64,000 bases of DNA from Pectinatus frisingensis (GCF_015732285.1 NZ_WIQU01000036.1:1-64000); one strand, 5' to 3'. Shown: positions 19,842-28,272, counted from the first letter of the stretch. The notes: a model not told the origin generated them from the sequence alone. Numbers and translations are program-made.

Positions 19842-19868
19842 TTAGCACTCACTTAAGATGAGTGCTAA
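19842..19868. promoter_or_regulatory. CIRCE operator (HrcA site) of groESL
   Basis: TTAGCACTC-N9-GAGTGCTAA, an exact match to the CIRCE consensus, lying between the groES promoter and start codon on the minus strand. HrcA binds it and releases on heat stress. A second exact CIRCE stands before htpG. Confidence 0.97.
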
Positions 19869-19879
19869 CCACATCTCTT

Positions 19880-19908
19880 ATAATAAATAAAATCGGTGAA
19901 AAAATCAA
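19880..19908 (-). promoter_or_regulatory. groESL promoter
   Basis: On the minus strand, TTGATT, 17 bp, TATTAT, directly upstream of CIRCE so that the operator covers the transcription start and early leader. Confidence 0.72.
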
Positions 19909-20031
19909 GTGTTTTCGTAAAAAAGTAAAAAAATATTTATTTTTATATATGACTATAAAAATATAATGTCAGGGGTGAAGACATATAGTATATAATTGAA
20001 ATAATAATTTTATATTATACAATCGATAAGT

Positions 20032-20060
20032 TTGATTTTTAAAAGGGGGTTTGTTATAAT
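20032..20060 (+). promoter_or_regulatory. promoter of the HAD phosphatase gene
   Basis: TTGATT, 17 bp, TATAAT with TGn in front of it. It predicts a leader of about 90 nt that contains the hairpin at 20087-20109. Confidence 0.65.
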
Positions 20061-20086
20061 TTTAGAGCATAACATTGAAATATTAC

Positions 20087-20109
20087 GGGGTGTATTCAGC
20101 GTACACCCC
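20087..20109 (+). other. leader hairpin before the HAD phosphatase gene
   Basis: GGGGTGTA and TACACCCC form a perfect 8-bp stem with a 7-base loop, followed by ATTTCTTTT. It resembles a weak terminator or a transcript-stabilising stem in the 5' leader. No known riboswitch class fits such a short element. Confidence 0.45.
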
Positions 20110-20155
20110 ATTTCTTTTGGGGATTTTATGTAATGACAGCGGGGGAATCACTAAT

Positions 20156-20998
20156 ATGAAGATAAAATTATTCGCAACAGATTTGGATGGGACTTTATTG
20201 ACGAATGATGACAATATTTCTGAAGGAAATATTAAAGCGATAAAAGATGCTGTTGATGCAGGAGTCATGGTGACTTTTGCTACAGGACGCATGTATAGTT
20301 CTGCGGTTAAATATGCCGCACAGGCGGGGCTGGATGTACCACTTATAACCTACAATGGAGCATTGATAAAGTCAACAGCTGGTAAAATATATTTTGAAAG
20401 TTGTATTGAACCGGCAGTTGTCAGTGCTTTTGTCAGATACTGTGCGCAAAAACATTGGTATGTGCAGGTAAACAGTGATGATAAATTATATTTTCCTGAA
20501 TATTTACAGCGTTCGATAAGCTATGAAAAGAGTGTTGGCATAGAGGGAAAAACTATCGGGTGGGAGGCATTGGAACGTAAAAATAGGAATGTTACTAAAC
20601 TGTTATTTGTTTTGGAAAATTTTGCTAATCCCGATGCACCGGAAAAAGCCATAAATGAAGATGAAATAATCAGTGAAATGATGGAAAAATTTGCAGAGAA
20701 AGTAACCTTGGTCAAGTCTAAAAAAGGGTTGATTGAAGTTATTAATCCTGGCGTGAGTAAGGCAAGTGCATTGGATGTGCTGGCAAAACAGATGGGAATT
20801 ACTATTGATGAAGTTATGGCTATTGGTGATGCTGACAATGACTTACCGATGCTAAGGGCAGCCGGTAAGAGTGTGGCAATGGGAAATGCTGCCAGACATA
20901 TACAAGATGTATGCGATTATGTAGTTAACGATAATGAAAATGATGGTGTTGCTGAAGCAATATACAGGTATGTATTGAAAAAAAGCATATATTCATAA
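20156..20998 (+). CDS. Cof-type HAD-superfamily phosphatase
   Basis: A 280-residue cytosolic sugar-phosphate-type phosphatase of the Cof subfamily. HAD motif I is LFATDLDGTLLTND (nucleophile Asp and general-acid Asp), motif II is TFATGRMYSS, and the last motifs are VMAIGDADNDLPMLRAAG with an upstream lysine in NPGVSKASAL. A cap domain lies between. The frame extends upstream, but the ATG at 20156 follows GCGGGGGA and gives the usual start (MKIKLFATDLDG). It is transcribed alone between groESL and rapZ. The physiological substrate cannot be predicted. Confidence 0.92.
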   Translation: MKIKLFATDLDGTLLTNDDNISEGNIKAIKDAVDAGVMVTFATGRMYSSAVKYAAQAGLDVPLITYNGALIKSTAGKIYFESCIEPAVVSAFVRYCAQKHWYVQVNSDDKLYFPEYLQRSISYEKSVGIEGKTIGWEALERKNRNVTKLLFVLENFANPDAPEKAINEDEIISEMMEKFAEKVTLVKSKKGLIEVINPGVSKASALDVLAKQMGITIDEVMAIGDADNDLPMLRAAGKSVAMGNAARHIQDVCDYVVNDNENDGVAEAIYRYVLKKSIYS

Positions 20999-21050
20999 AA
21001 GATGTTTTTAATGCAGCAGTGAGATATGAAAAATGAATACTTACATTTGA

Positions 21051-21079
21051 TTGAAATTGGTTTATAATTGTGATATATA
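21051..21079 (+). promoter_or_regulatory. candidate promoter of the rapZ-yvcK-whiA operon
   Basis: TTGAAA, 17 bp, TATATA with TGn in front. A nearby TATAAT (21063-21068) lacks a good -35 and is the less likely choice. Confidence 0.45.
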
Positions 21080-21189
21080 AGAAAATGCTTTAAAAGAAGT
21101 GTTGTGTTGTAACAGTGGCAGCAAGTTAGTATTATTCAGTCAATCAGCAGTAGCACCAACATTCAAAAGTGAAATGGATGTGAAAAAAG

Positions 21190-22083
21190 ATGAAGGAAAA
21201 AGATGAATTCAGACTTGTTATCGTTACAGGGATGTCGGGCAGCGGAAAAACACAGGCTTGCCGCAATCTGGAAGATTTAGGTTATTTTTGTGTTGATAAT
21301 CTTCCACCAGTATTTATTCCTAAGTTTGCTGAGCTTTGTATTCATTCTGCCGGGCATGTGAATAAGGTCGTATTGGTAGTTGATACGAGAAGCAGAGAGT
21401 TTTTTGATACGTTTGTTCATGTGCTAAAGCAAATGAATGAGGAAAATAAGCCATTTGAGCTGTTGTTCATGGAAGCTTCCGATGAAGTGATCATACGCCG
21501 TTATAAGGAAACAAGACGTCGCCATCCAATGGCACCAAATTCACGAATAAGTGAAGGTATAAATATGGAACGGGAGCGCTTAGCCGGTGTCCGTAACAAG
21601 GCAACTTATATAATTGATACTTCGACTTTATTAAAAAGTGAATTGAAACAAAAAATTTTTAGATTATTCGGTGATGACTGTGGCGATCAGATGAATATAA
21701 ATGTTCTTTCATTTGGTTTTAAATTTGGCATGCCGCTTGATGCAGATATGGTATTGGATGTAAGATTTTTACCTAATCCATTTTATATTGAAAAATTACG
21801 TCATAAAAGCGGAGCGGTTCCGGAAGTTGCCGATTATATTGCTAAATGGCCAGTTACACAGCAATTCCTTGAAAAGTTAGATGAGCTCATAAATTTTTTG
21901 GTACCACAATATATAAAAGAAGGAAAAAGTCAATTGGTAATAGCTATTGGCTGTACCGGTGGCATGCACAGATCCGTATTTATAGCACGGCATCTATTCA
22001 ATTTGTTGAAAAATAGGGGATATTTAGCTAATCTGGAGCACCGCGATTTAATGAAAAATGATGTTGATGAACATCTACAATAG
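21190..22083 (+). CDS. rapZ: RNase adapter / nucleotide-binding protein RapZ (YvcJ)
   Basis: A 297-residue P-loop protein. Walker A is VTGMSGSGKTQ near residue 14, followed by DLGYFCVDNLPP, and the conserved C-terminal domain holds GCTGGMHRSVFIARHL. In E. coli RapZ senses glucosamine-6-phosphate and feeds GlmZ RNA to RNase E; in Bacillus YvcJ hydrolyses GTP and affects competence. Which role applies here is not known. It starts the rapZ-yvcK-whiA operon, a conserved order in Firmicutes, with 24 bp to yvcK. Confidence 0.95.
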   Translation: MKEKDEFRLVIVTGMSGSGKTQACRNLEDLGYFCVDNLPPVFIPKFAELCIHSAGHVNKVVLVVDTRSREFFDTFVHVLKQMNEENKPFELLFMEASDEVIIRRYKETRRRHPMAPNSRISEGINMERERLAGVRNKATYIIDTSTLLKSELKQKIFRLFGDDCGDQMNINVLSFGFKFGMPLDADMVLDVRFLPNPFYIEKLRHKSGAVPEVADYIAKWPVTQQFLEKLDELINFLVPQYIKEGKSQLVIAIGCTGGMHRSVFIARHLFNLLKNRGYLANLEHRDLMKNDVDEHLQ

Positions 22084-22107
22084 GTCTAATATGGGGGAAA
22101 CGCATTC

Positions 22108-23421
22108 ATGCACCTTTTGAAATGGCTTTATCCTGGTATGCGATTTAAGCGCTGGCTGCTTTTATTCGCTGCCGGTGTGCTTTTGATAATAATCGGATTA
22201 ACTATAGTATTTAACTATAAATATATTGACGGTATAGAAGAATTTATTTTCCGTATAGTTTATACTACTACAGGAACATATAATTATACAGTGACTAATG
22301 CGGTGGGAATATTAATAGCCTGTATTGGTTTTATTGTCATGCTTTTGGCTATGCGAATGACAATAAGGTCGATTATTACAGTATTGCTGCCGGATAGCTC
22401 GGAAAAACTGGTAGATTTGATATATGAAAAGAGAAAATTAGACAGAGGACCAGCGATAACAGTTATCGGCGGCGGTACCGGATTATCAGTATTGCTGCGT
22501 GGATTAAAAGAGGTTACGAGTAATATTACGGCAGTGGTTACGGTTGCTGATGATGGAGGTTCATCAGGGAGATTACGCAATGAATTCGGGATAATACCGC
22601 CAGGAGATTTACGTAATTGTCTTGTTGCATTGGCAGACACTGAACCATTAATGGAAAAATTATTCCAGTATCGTTTTGAAGGTGAAAGTGAGCTTGCGGG
22701 GCATAGTTTTGGCAATTTATTTATAGCAGCAATGACTAAAGTCACCGGTGACGTGGAAAAGGCTTTAATGGAATCCAGTAAGGTTCTGGCAGTTAAGGGG
22801 CGTGTTTTCCCAGCCAGTACGGCAAAGATAAGACTGAATGCAACAATGGAAGATGGAAGTATTATTGAAGGTGAATCACAAATTCCACTTGCCCACAAAA
22901 AAATTAAACGTGTGCACATTTTCCCACGTGAAGTAGAACCTGTACCGTCAGCAATAAATGCAATAAAAAACGCTGAAGTTATAGTATTGGGACCGGGCAG
23001 CTTATATACCAGTATCATGCCTAATTTTCTTGTCAAAAAAGTTGCTGAAACTGTAAGGAAAAGCAAAGCTATAAAAATATATATCTGTAATGTGATGACA
23101 CAACCGGGAGAGACGGATGATTATACAGTATCTATGCATGTAAAGGCAATACTTGAACATGCGGGGATTGGCAGCGTTGATTATGTACTGGCTAATGATA
23201 AGCAGATTTCTCCGGCATTACAAGATTATTATGCTCAAAAAGGTCAATATCCGGTGGTCGTGGATGAGGAGGCAATTCATGAACTTGGTGTCGGTTTTGT
23301 AAAGGCTGATATAATAAATGAAACTAATGTAATTCACCATGATTCGGAAAAATTGGCCAATAATATAATGCAGATGGCTTATGGATTGAAAACTGACGGT
23401 AAATGGAATAAAAGAAAATAG
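22108..23421 (+). CDS. yvcK: YvcK/GlmR-family gluconeogenesis and cell-wall factor with membrane N terminus
   Basis: A 437-residue protein. The core domain (about residues 115-430) is CofD-like: VIGGGTGLSVLLRGLK, TVADDGGSSGRLRNEFGIIPPGD, GHSFGNLFIAAM, VLGPGSLYTSIMPN. YvcK binds UDP-GlcNAc in Bacillus and links central carbon flow to envelope synthesis. The first 95 residues, absent from the about 320-residue Bacillus protein, contain two hydrophobic segments (about 17-37 and 66-88), so this form is probably tethered to the membrane. It is the middle gene of the operon, 15 bp before whiA. Confidence 0.94.
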   Translation: MHLLKWLYPGMRFKRWLLLFAAGVLLIIIGLTIVFNYKYIDGIEEFIFRIVYTTTGTYNYTVTNAVGILIACIGFIVMLLAMRMTIRSIITVLLPDSSEKLVDLIYEKRKLDRGPAITVIGGGTGLSVLLRGLKEVTSNITAVVTVADDGGSSGRLRNEFGIIPPGDLRNCLVALADTEPLMEKLFQYRFEGESELAGHSFGNLFIAAMTKVTGDVEKALMESSKVLAVKGRVFPASTAKIRLNATMEDGSIIEGESQIPLAHKKIKRVHIFPREVEPVPSAINAIKNAEVIVLGPGSLYTSIMPNFLVKKVAETVRKSKAIKIYICNVMTQPGETDDYTVSMHVKAILEHAGIGSVDYVLANDKQISPALQDYYAQKGQYPVVVDEEAIHELGVGFVKADIINETNVIHHDSEKLANNIMQMAYGLKTDGKWNKRK

Positions 23422-23436
23422 TGATTAGGGGGTAGA

Positions 23437-24387
23437 ATGATGCCTTCTTTTTCTATGGAAGTAAAAAATGAACTGGCGCATTTTAATGAAAGCAATATTT
23501 GCTGCCTTTATGCTGAGCTTTCAGCATTGCTGCGTATGGGTGGTACTTTTGTATTAAATATGAGACATCACCTTGGAATAAATTTTTCCACAGAAAATGC
23601 TGCGGTGGCCAGACGCGTGCTGGCTTTTACAAAGGGATTGTGCATTGGTGAAATCAATACGGAACTGATAGTCAGGCGGTCACGTCGGCTGCAAAAAAAT
23701 AATTACTATACGATTCGTGTGCTGCCATCGAAGGAAACTAATAATTTATTTGAAAAATTGGGATTTATTGACGGCAACGGTGGCTTTAATATGGGAAAAG
23801 ATGGTGCTCTTTTAAGTAAATATTGCTGTAAAGAAGCATATCTGCGCGGAGCTTTTTTAGGTGGTGGCTCAGTAAATCGCCCTGATGGCGGGTATCATTT
23901 GGAAATATCGACAAGTAATTATGAATTTTTTTGTCAACTTGATGTATTATTAGGCCAGTTTGGTTTCTCGGCGGGAAAAACTATGCGCAAGGAAAATTAT
24001 GTGCTTTATTTAAAAGAAAGTGAGGCTATTATAAGCTTTTTACGAATGATCGGTGCCAGCCAGATTTTGGAAGAGTTTGAAAGTGTGCGTAATCTTAAGG
24101 AAGTGCGCAATCAGGTCAACCGCCTGGTAAATTGCGAGACAGCTAATTTGCAAAAAACGGTAGATGCATCTTTGCGTCAGGTGAAGAATATAACTGAACT
24201 GTTAAAAAGAGATAGTATAGATAAGCTGCCTGATACATTAAGAAAGGCGGCGAGAGCAAGGATAGAAAATCCTGATGCATCGCTTAGTGAGCTGGCACAG
24301 ATATTAGGAATAGGGAAATCCGGAGTCAATCACCGGCTGCGTAAATTGGAGGCAATGGCTCGTAGTTTGAAGGAATGTGAAAAATAG
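23437..24387 (+). CDS. whiA: DNA-binding protein WhiA
   Basis: A 316-residue WhiA protein. The N-terminal half is a degenerate LAGLIDADG fold (SFSMEVKNELAHF, YLRGAFLGGGSVNRPDGGYHLEI), and the C-terminal part (about 225-310) is the helix-turn-helix ending ELAQILGIGKSGVNHRLRKLE. WhiA controls sporulation genes in Streptomyces and affects division and chromosome segregation in Bacillus. It starts at ATG behind AGGGGGTAG and its stop overlaps the GTG of the deacetylase by one base. Confidence 0.95.
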   Translation: MMPSFSMEVKNELAHFNESNICCLYAELSALLRMGGTFVLNMRHHLGINFSTENAAVARRVLAFTKGLCIGEINTELIVRRSRRLQKNNYYTIRVLPSKETNNLFEKLGFIDGNGGFNMGKDGALLSKYCCKEAYLRGAFLGGGSVNRPDGGYHLEISTSNYEFFCQLDVLLGQFGFSAGKTMRKENYVLYLKESEAIISFLRMIGASQILEEFESVRNLKEVRNQVNRLVNCETANLQKTVDASLRQVKNITELLKRDSIDKLPDTLRKAARARIENPDASLSELAQILGIGKSGVNHRLRKLEAMARSLKECEK

Positions 24388-25175
24388 TGAAATATTATAA
24401 AATCCTTTTGGCAGTGTGTTTAATAATCTCACTGCCAATTGCCGGTGCCCTTTTATATCTTCAACAAAAAGGTAATGATGGTGTATTGATACTGGAGTAT
24501 CATAAGGTCAACAATGATGATAATGATGAATATACGACGTCTGTAAACGATTTTGAGGAACAATTGGCTTATTTAACAAGGCAGGGGTATAAGACTATTT
24601 CAATAATGGATTTTGTCAGGGCAAAAAAGTATGGAGAGAAATTGCCGGCTAAATCAGTAATTTTGACTTTTGATGATGGTTATGAGGATAATTATACTGA
24701 TGTTATGCCCTTTTTAAAAGATCATGCTATGAAGGGGACGGTTTTTATAATTGCCAATGATGTAGGACAGCCTGGGTACTTGTCATGGCAGCAGATAAAA
24801 GACATGCAGTCGACCGGTATGGAAATTGGTAGTCATACGGCTAATCATCTGCCGTTGACGACACTTTCGGCAGGTGAAATTGACAGTGAAATAAAATTAT
24901 CAAAATTGTTAATGGAGTGGAAGGGATTAAAAACAATTTATTTTTTTTCCTATCCTAATGGTGCTTATAATATTACCGCTGAGCAAGATTTGAAACAATA
25001 TGGTTATTTAGCGGCAGTTACCGGAGACCCGGGCATAAATAAGTTTTCAACCGATCCGTTTCTTTTACAACGTACATATATACCAAGATTACGTTTTGGC
25101 ATGACAGAATTTAAGTTAAGAATTTTAAAGAGCAAACTTTATAGTGTGCTCAATATAAAACAAAATAAACTATAG
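24387..25175 (+). CDS. membrane-anchored polysaccharide deacetylase
   Basis: A 262-residue protein with a GTG start overlapping the whiA stop (TAGTG). Residues 6-26 are a signal anchor. The NodB-type deacetylase domain follows: ILEYHKVN, TFDDGYEDNYTDVMPFL (metal-binding Asp-Asp), EIGSHTANHLPLT (His pair) and YFFSYPNGAYN. Members remove acetyl groups from peptidoglycan or exported polysaccharides outside the membrane. It is coupled to the cell-wall regulator operon, so peptidoglycan or an envelope glycan is the likely target. It lacks the long N-terminal domains of PgdA. Confidence 0.92.
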   Translation: MKYYKILLAVCLIISLPIAGALLYLQQKGNDGVLILEYHKVNNDDNDEYTTSVNDFEEQLAYLTRQGYKTISIMDFVRAKKYGEKLPAKSVILTFDDGYEDNYTDVMPFLKDHAMKGTVFIIANDVGQPGYLSWQQIKDMQSTGMEIGSHTANHLPLTTLSAGEIDSEIKLSKLLMEWKGLKTIYFFSYPNGAYNITAEQDLKQYGYLAAVTGDPGINKFSTDPFLLQRTYIPRLRFGMTEFKLRILKSKLYSVLNIKQNKL

Positions 25176-25188
25176 GACATTGCGAAAA

Positions 25189-26367
25189 ATGAAATTTATC
25201 AAATCTATGGCATGGACATCAATTATTGTTTTTGCAACAATAATTTTTATTTTCTCTCCTTCAGCACAGGCACGACATAATGAAACTGCTGAAAGTACGG
25301 TAAATAAAACGGCAGATGAAGTAAGAAGTGAATCGATGTATACACCGCAGAATGCATCAAAACCGGTGCTGCAAAATAATTTTAGGGTACAAATGGATAA
25401 ATTGACGAAGTGGCAGGTAAAACGTATCGATGAGTCTGGGACACTGCTGTTTTCCGACAGTCCGGAGACGGTTTATCAAGATGGTATTTTATATAGAGAC
25501 ACTGTTACAGGCAAGGGAAGGCTATATTATTATCATGTTAATGGTACCGATAAAAGGAAAAAAGTAGTAGTGATGTTGTCAAACAAGGGAAATGATTTAG
25601 CTCATTTTAACATTACCCGATCGGCTCAGTCAGGACCAAGTACAGATTATCTGTATGTGGGCAAAACGTCACAAATACGCTATTTCAGTTATCAGGTGCC
25701 GCGGCAGATAATTATCGGTAAAAATAAACCGGAGCTGCTGGAAGATAATATGAATACCATTCTGGTAAGAAAAGACGAACTGGTTTGTGGTATTTATGAT
25801 TTTAGTACAGATCAGCCGGTGGAAATTACAGTAATGATGATGCCATTGGATGATGATCCTTATCAATTTTTAAAGCGTGCTGCAGTGTTGCCCAAAGATG
25901 AAAGCCGGTTGCGCGGAACTTTCAAAAATATGGATAGAATTTTGCAGGGTGAACAGTATTACAATCCTGAAAAAGACGGGGCGGTGAGTATTACTGTTGC
26001 TGATGATAAGGATGATAAGTATTTAACCGGTATTGATGCCACTGACGGGGCTGAAGCTAAAAATTATGGCAATTATGGAGTGATTTATTATTTGGACATT
26101 CCTACCAGTGGAATGGGTAAAATACATTATTATCTGCAGCCATTAGGAGGAGTTTATGCAGGGGCAGTTGCTGTGCGGGTAAATGATGAACGGGGGCTTG
26201 ATCTTATACCGACACCCTCCGAACGGGCATTCTTTGGTGAAAATTCCAAACAGCTTTATTATGCAGATTTGGGAGTATATAATGCGAGGGATAATGTTTT
26301 ATTTGAATATTCGCCACCGGGAGCATCTAACTTACCGGTAAATATTATTTTGACACCGGCGCAATGA
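25189..26367 (+). CDS. secreted protein of unknown function
   Basis: A 392-residue exported protein that I do not recognise. Residues 1-28 form a signal peptide ending SPSAQA. The rest is soluble and probably beta-rich, with no repeats, no cysteine motif (a single Cys in VCGIYD) and no catalytic signature that I can see; LYYYHVNGTDKRKKVVVMLSN suggests a periplasmic beta-sandwich. I prefer the ATG at 25189, which leaves TAGGA at good spacing; a TTG nine bases upstream is possible. It follows the deacetylase by 13 bp and so belongs to the rapZ-yvcK-whiA transcript, which suggests an envelope role. Confidence 0.82.
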   Translation: MKFIKSMAWTSIIVFATIIFIFSPSAQARHNETAESTVNKTADEVRSESMYTPQNASKPVLQNNFRVQMDKLTKWQVKRIDESGTLLFSDSPETVYQDGILYRDTVTGKGRLYYYHVNGTDKRKKVVVMLSNKGNDLAHFNITRSAQSGPSTDYLYVGKTSQIRYFSYQVPRQIIIGKNKPELLEDNMNTILVRKDELVCGIYDFSTDQPVEITVMMMPLDDDPYQFLKRAAVLPKDESRLRGTFKNMDRILQGEQYYNPEKDGAVSITVADDKDDKYLTGIDATDGAEAKNYGNYGVIYYLDIPTSGMGKIHYYLQPLGGVYAGAVAVRVNDERGLDLIPTPSERAFFGENSKQLYYADLGVYNARDNVLFEYSPPGASNLPVNIILTPAQ

Positions 26368-26386
26368 TAAATTTCAGTTAAATGTA

Positions 26387-26415
26387 TTGATTGAATTGGG
26401 AAAAAATTATACAAT
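26387..26415 (+). promoter_or_regulatory. promoter of the SCIFF operon
   Basis: TTGATT, 17 bp, TACAAT, ending about 40 bp before scfA. It lies just after the stop of the unknown secreted protein gene. Confidence 0.55.
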
Positions 26416-26456
26416 AGATAGAGTATTTGTATTTTGATATATAAGGAGGCCGTTTG

Positions 26457-26600
26457 ATGAAACATATAAAAACGATTAACAAACCCTATCTGCAGAGCAC
26501 TATAAAAACTGGTGGCTGTGGCGAATGCCAGGCATCGTGCCAGTCAGCATGCAAGACTTCCTGTACTGTGGGAAATCAAGTTTGCGAAAAAAGACAATGA
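26457..26600 (+). CDS. scfA: SCIFF (six-cysteine) peptide precursor
   Basis: A 47-residue peptide beginning MKHIKTINKPYLQST and containing GGCGECQASCQSACKTSC followed by TVGNQVC. It has exactly six cysteines (21, 24, 28, 32, 36, 43), the hallmark of the SCIFF ribosomal peptide family of anaerobic Firmicutes. Its start follows AAGGAGG at 7 nt. The maturase next door installs a Cys-to-Thr thioether bond in family members. The mature peptide's function is not known. It is separated from the maturase gene by a strong hairpin terminator. Confidence 0.97.
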   Translation: MKHIKTINKPYLQSTIKTGGCGECQASCQSACKTSCTVGNQVCEKRQ

Positions 26601-26612
26601 TTTTATGAAGCT

Positions 26613-26640
26613 AAAGAGGCTGTTGATGCAGCCTCTTTTT
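26613..26640 (+). terminator. terminator/attenuator between scfA and scfB
   Basis: AAAGAGGCTG pairs with CAGCCTCTTT over a 6-base loop, then continues in T residues, 12 bp after the scfA stop. Partial read-through would give much more peptide than maturase mRNA, as in many RiPP operons. Confidence 0.87.
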
Positions 26641-26665
26641 AGTGTAAGAAGGGATTTTATTTAAA

Positions 26666-28021
26666 ATGAAGGAAAATATCCATAAATTTCATTATAAAGA
26701 CATATATTTTTTATTGGATGTCAATAGTGGGGCGGTACATGTCGTTGATGTGATGACTGCTGACATTATGGACATCTTTGATGGACATAATGATGAAACG
26801 GTAATTGCTCAATTAAGTGGTATATATAAAATTTCAGAATTAGCAGAAGTACTGTCGGAGCTTCATGAATTGATTAATAAGGGTCAATTATTTGCACCGG
26901 ATATCGATGTGCCGCCGGTGTTTTCAGAAAAAGGTATTGTAAAATCAATGTGTTTATTGGTTGCACATGACTGTAATCTGCGCTGCAAATACTGCTTTGC
27001 CGATTCGGGTGAGTTTGGTGCTGATCGCAGACTCATGAATAATGAAGTTGGAGAAGCGGCTGTGGAATATATTATTCGGCACAGTGGCAACAGACAGCAT
27101 TGCGAAATAGATTTTTTTGGTGGAGAACCATTGGTAAACATGCCTGTAGTAAGACATTTGACTGAATATATCAGAAATCGGGAAAAAGAAACCGGGAAAA
27201 TTTTTAAGTTGACTTTAACAACAAATGGAATGTTACTTACGGACGAAAATATAGCATTTTTAAATGACAATAATATAAGTGTGGTTATCAGCCTGGACGG
27301 GAGAAAAGAAGTTCATGATCGTATGCGGCCTGACGTCGGAGGCAATGGTACATATGACAGAGTAATAAGTAACTTTAAGAAACTTGTGAAATCCAGAAAT
27401 GATGAAAACTATTATATGCGAGGAACATATACTAAATATAATCTGGATTTTACCAAAGATGTATTGTCAATGGCAAAAGAAGGGTTTGACATATTATCAA
27501 TGGAACCAGTTGTCGCTAAAGATGCCGATTATGCTATCTTGAAAAGTGACTTGCCGCGTATTTTTGCTGAGTATGATAAGCTGGTGGATGCCTATTTGCA
27601 GTATAAAAGTGAAGGAAAAGGATTTTTCTTTTTCCATTTTAATATGGATCTAAGCAATGGACCCTGCGTTGCCAAAAGACTCAGCGGCTGCGGTGCCGGA
27701 CATGAATATTATGCAGTGGCAGCAAACGGTGATATGTATCCTTGCCATCAGTTTGTCGGACGTAATAAATATTTGCTGGGAAATGTATTTGATGGGGTGA
27801 AAAATACTGATTTGCCGCAGTATTTTAGAAATTGTCATGTTTTGAATAAGGAAAAATGCCGCGACTGCTGGGCAAGATTTTTTTGCAGCGGTGGCTGTCA
27901 TGCTAATGCTGATTTGTTTAACGGTGATATATATAAACCCTATGAAATCGGTTGTGAACTGCAAAAAAAGCGGTTGGAGTGTGCGATTGCTGTTCAGGCT
28001 ATAAATAATATGGAAAAGTGA
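26666..28021 (+). CDS. scfB: SCIFF peptide maturase, radical SAM/SPASM enzyme
   Basis: A 451-residue radical-SAM protein. An N-terminal peptide-recognition region (about 1-90, KFHYKDIYFLLDVNSGAVHV) is followed by the SAM cluster motif CNLRCKYCFA, then DFFGGEPL, and a C-terminal SPASM region with the clustered cysteines CGAGHEYYAV, MYPCHQF and CRDCWARFFCSGGCH. In Clostridium thermocellum the homologue forms the thioether link in the SCIFF peptide. The pair and its order are the usual ones for this system. It is followed by no transporter or peptidase gene, also typical. Confidence 0.96.
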   Translation: MKENIHKFHYKDIYFLLDVNSGAVHVVDVMTADIMDIFDGHNDETVIAQLSGIYKISELAEVLSELHELINKGQLFAPDIDVPPVFSEKGIVKSMCLLVAHDCNLRCKYCFADSGEFGADRRLMNNEVGEAAVEYIIRHSGNRQHCEIDFFGGEPLVNMPVVRHLTEYIRNREKETGKIFKLTLTTNGMLLTDENIAFLNDNNISVVISLDGRKEVHDRMRPDVGGNGTYDRVISNFKKLVKSRNDENYYMRGTYTKYNLDFTKDVLSMAKEGFDILSMEPVVAKDADYAILKSDLPRIFAEYDKLVDAYLQYKSEGKGFFFFHFNMDLSNGPCVAKRLSGCGAGHEYYAVAANGDMYPCHQFVGRNKYLLGNVFDGVKNTDLPQYFRNCHVLNKEKCRDCWARFFCSGGCHANADLFNGDIYKPYEIGCELQKKRLECAIAVQAINNMEK

Positions 28022-28087
28022 TTTTTCAAACGGTGATAAATAAATTTTCGATATACGCGTTTAACTCTTTATTTGTAAGTAAAACCG

Positions 28088-28117
28088 TTGACAAATAATA
28101 TGATTTTATTGTATCAT
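28088..28117 (+). promoter_or_regulatory. promoter of the glycolytic gene run
   Basis: TTGACA, 18 bp, TATCAT, giving a leader of about 150 nt before gap. Confidence 0.6.
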
Positions 28118-28138
28118 AAATGATGATAAAGCTATTAG

Positions 28139-28226
28139 AGATATCTAATGGTTCGGCGTTTGCTGTTTATTGGGGGTTGGAGTTATTTAACTCCTTGACA
28201 AGTGATGACGGCCAAACGATATATCT
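28139..28226 (+). other. potentially structured 5' leader of gap
   Basis: Nested complementary segments: AGATAT (28139-28144) with ATATCT (28221-28226), CGTTTG (28157-28162) with CAAACG (28213-28218), and inside them the hairpin GGAGTTA/TAACTCC (28179-28194). A further small hairpin (CTGGA/TCCAG) starts at 28225 and competes with the outer stem. It does not match a riboswitch that I know, and I see no CggR-type operator. Confidence 0.35.
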
Positions 28227-28272
28227 GGAGGTTTCCAGAAAATTTTTTAAATTTTTTAGGGGGTATTTTACA

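Noticed and set aside
19950-20031. A+T-rich tract considered as a small RNA or origin
   Set aside because: No hairpin-T terminator or DnaA-box cluster; it reads as ordinary promoter-upstream DNA.
22284-23066. 260-codon minus-strand open frame inside yvcK
   Set aside because: It is fully antisense to a well-conserved protein and reads as low-complexity Ser/Leu/Ile sequence.
28120-28272. Upstream in-frame extension of gap
   Set aside because: The extension includes the structured leader and would give a non-canonical N terminus; the AGGGGGT site marks the ATG at 28273.
28139-28272. CggR operator or known riboswitch before gap
   Set aside because: No CGGGAC-type repeats and no match to riboswitch core sequences that I know; left as an unassigned structured leader.
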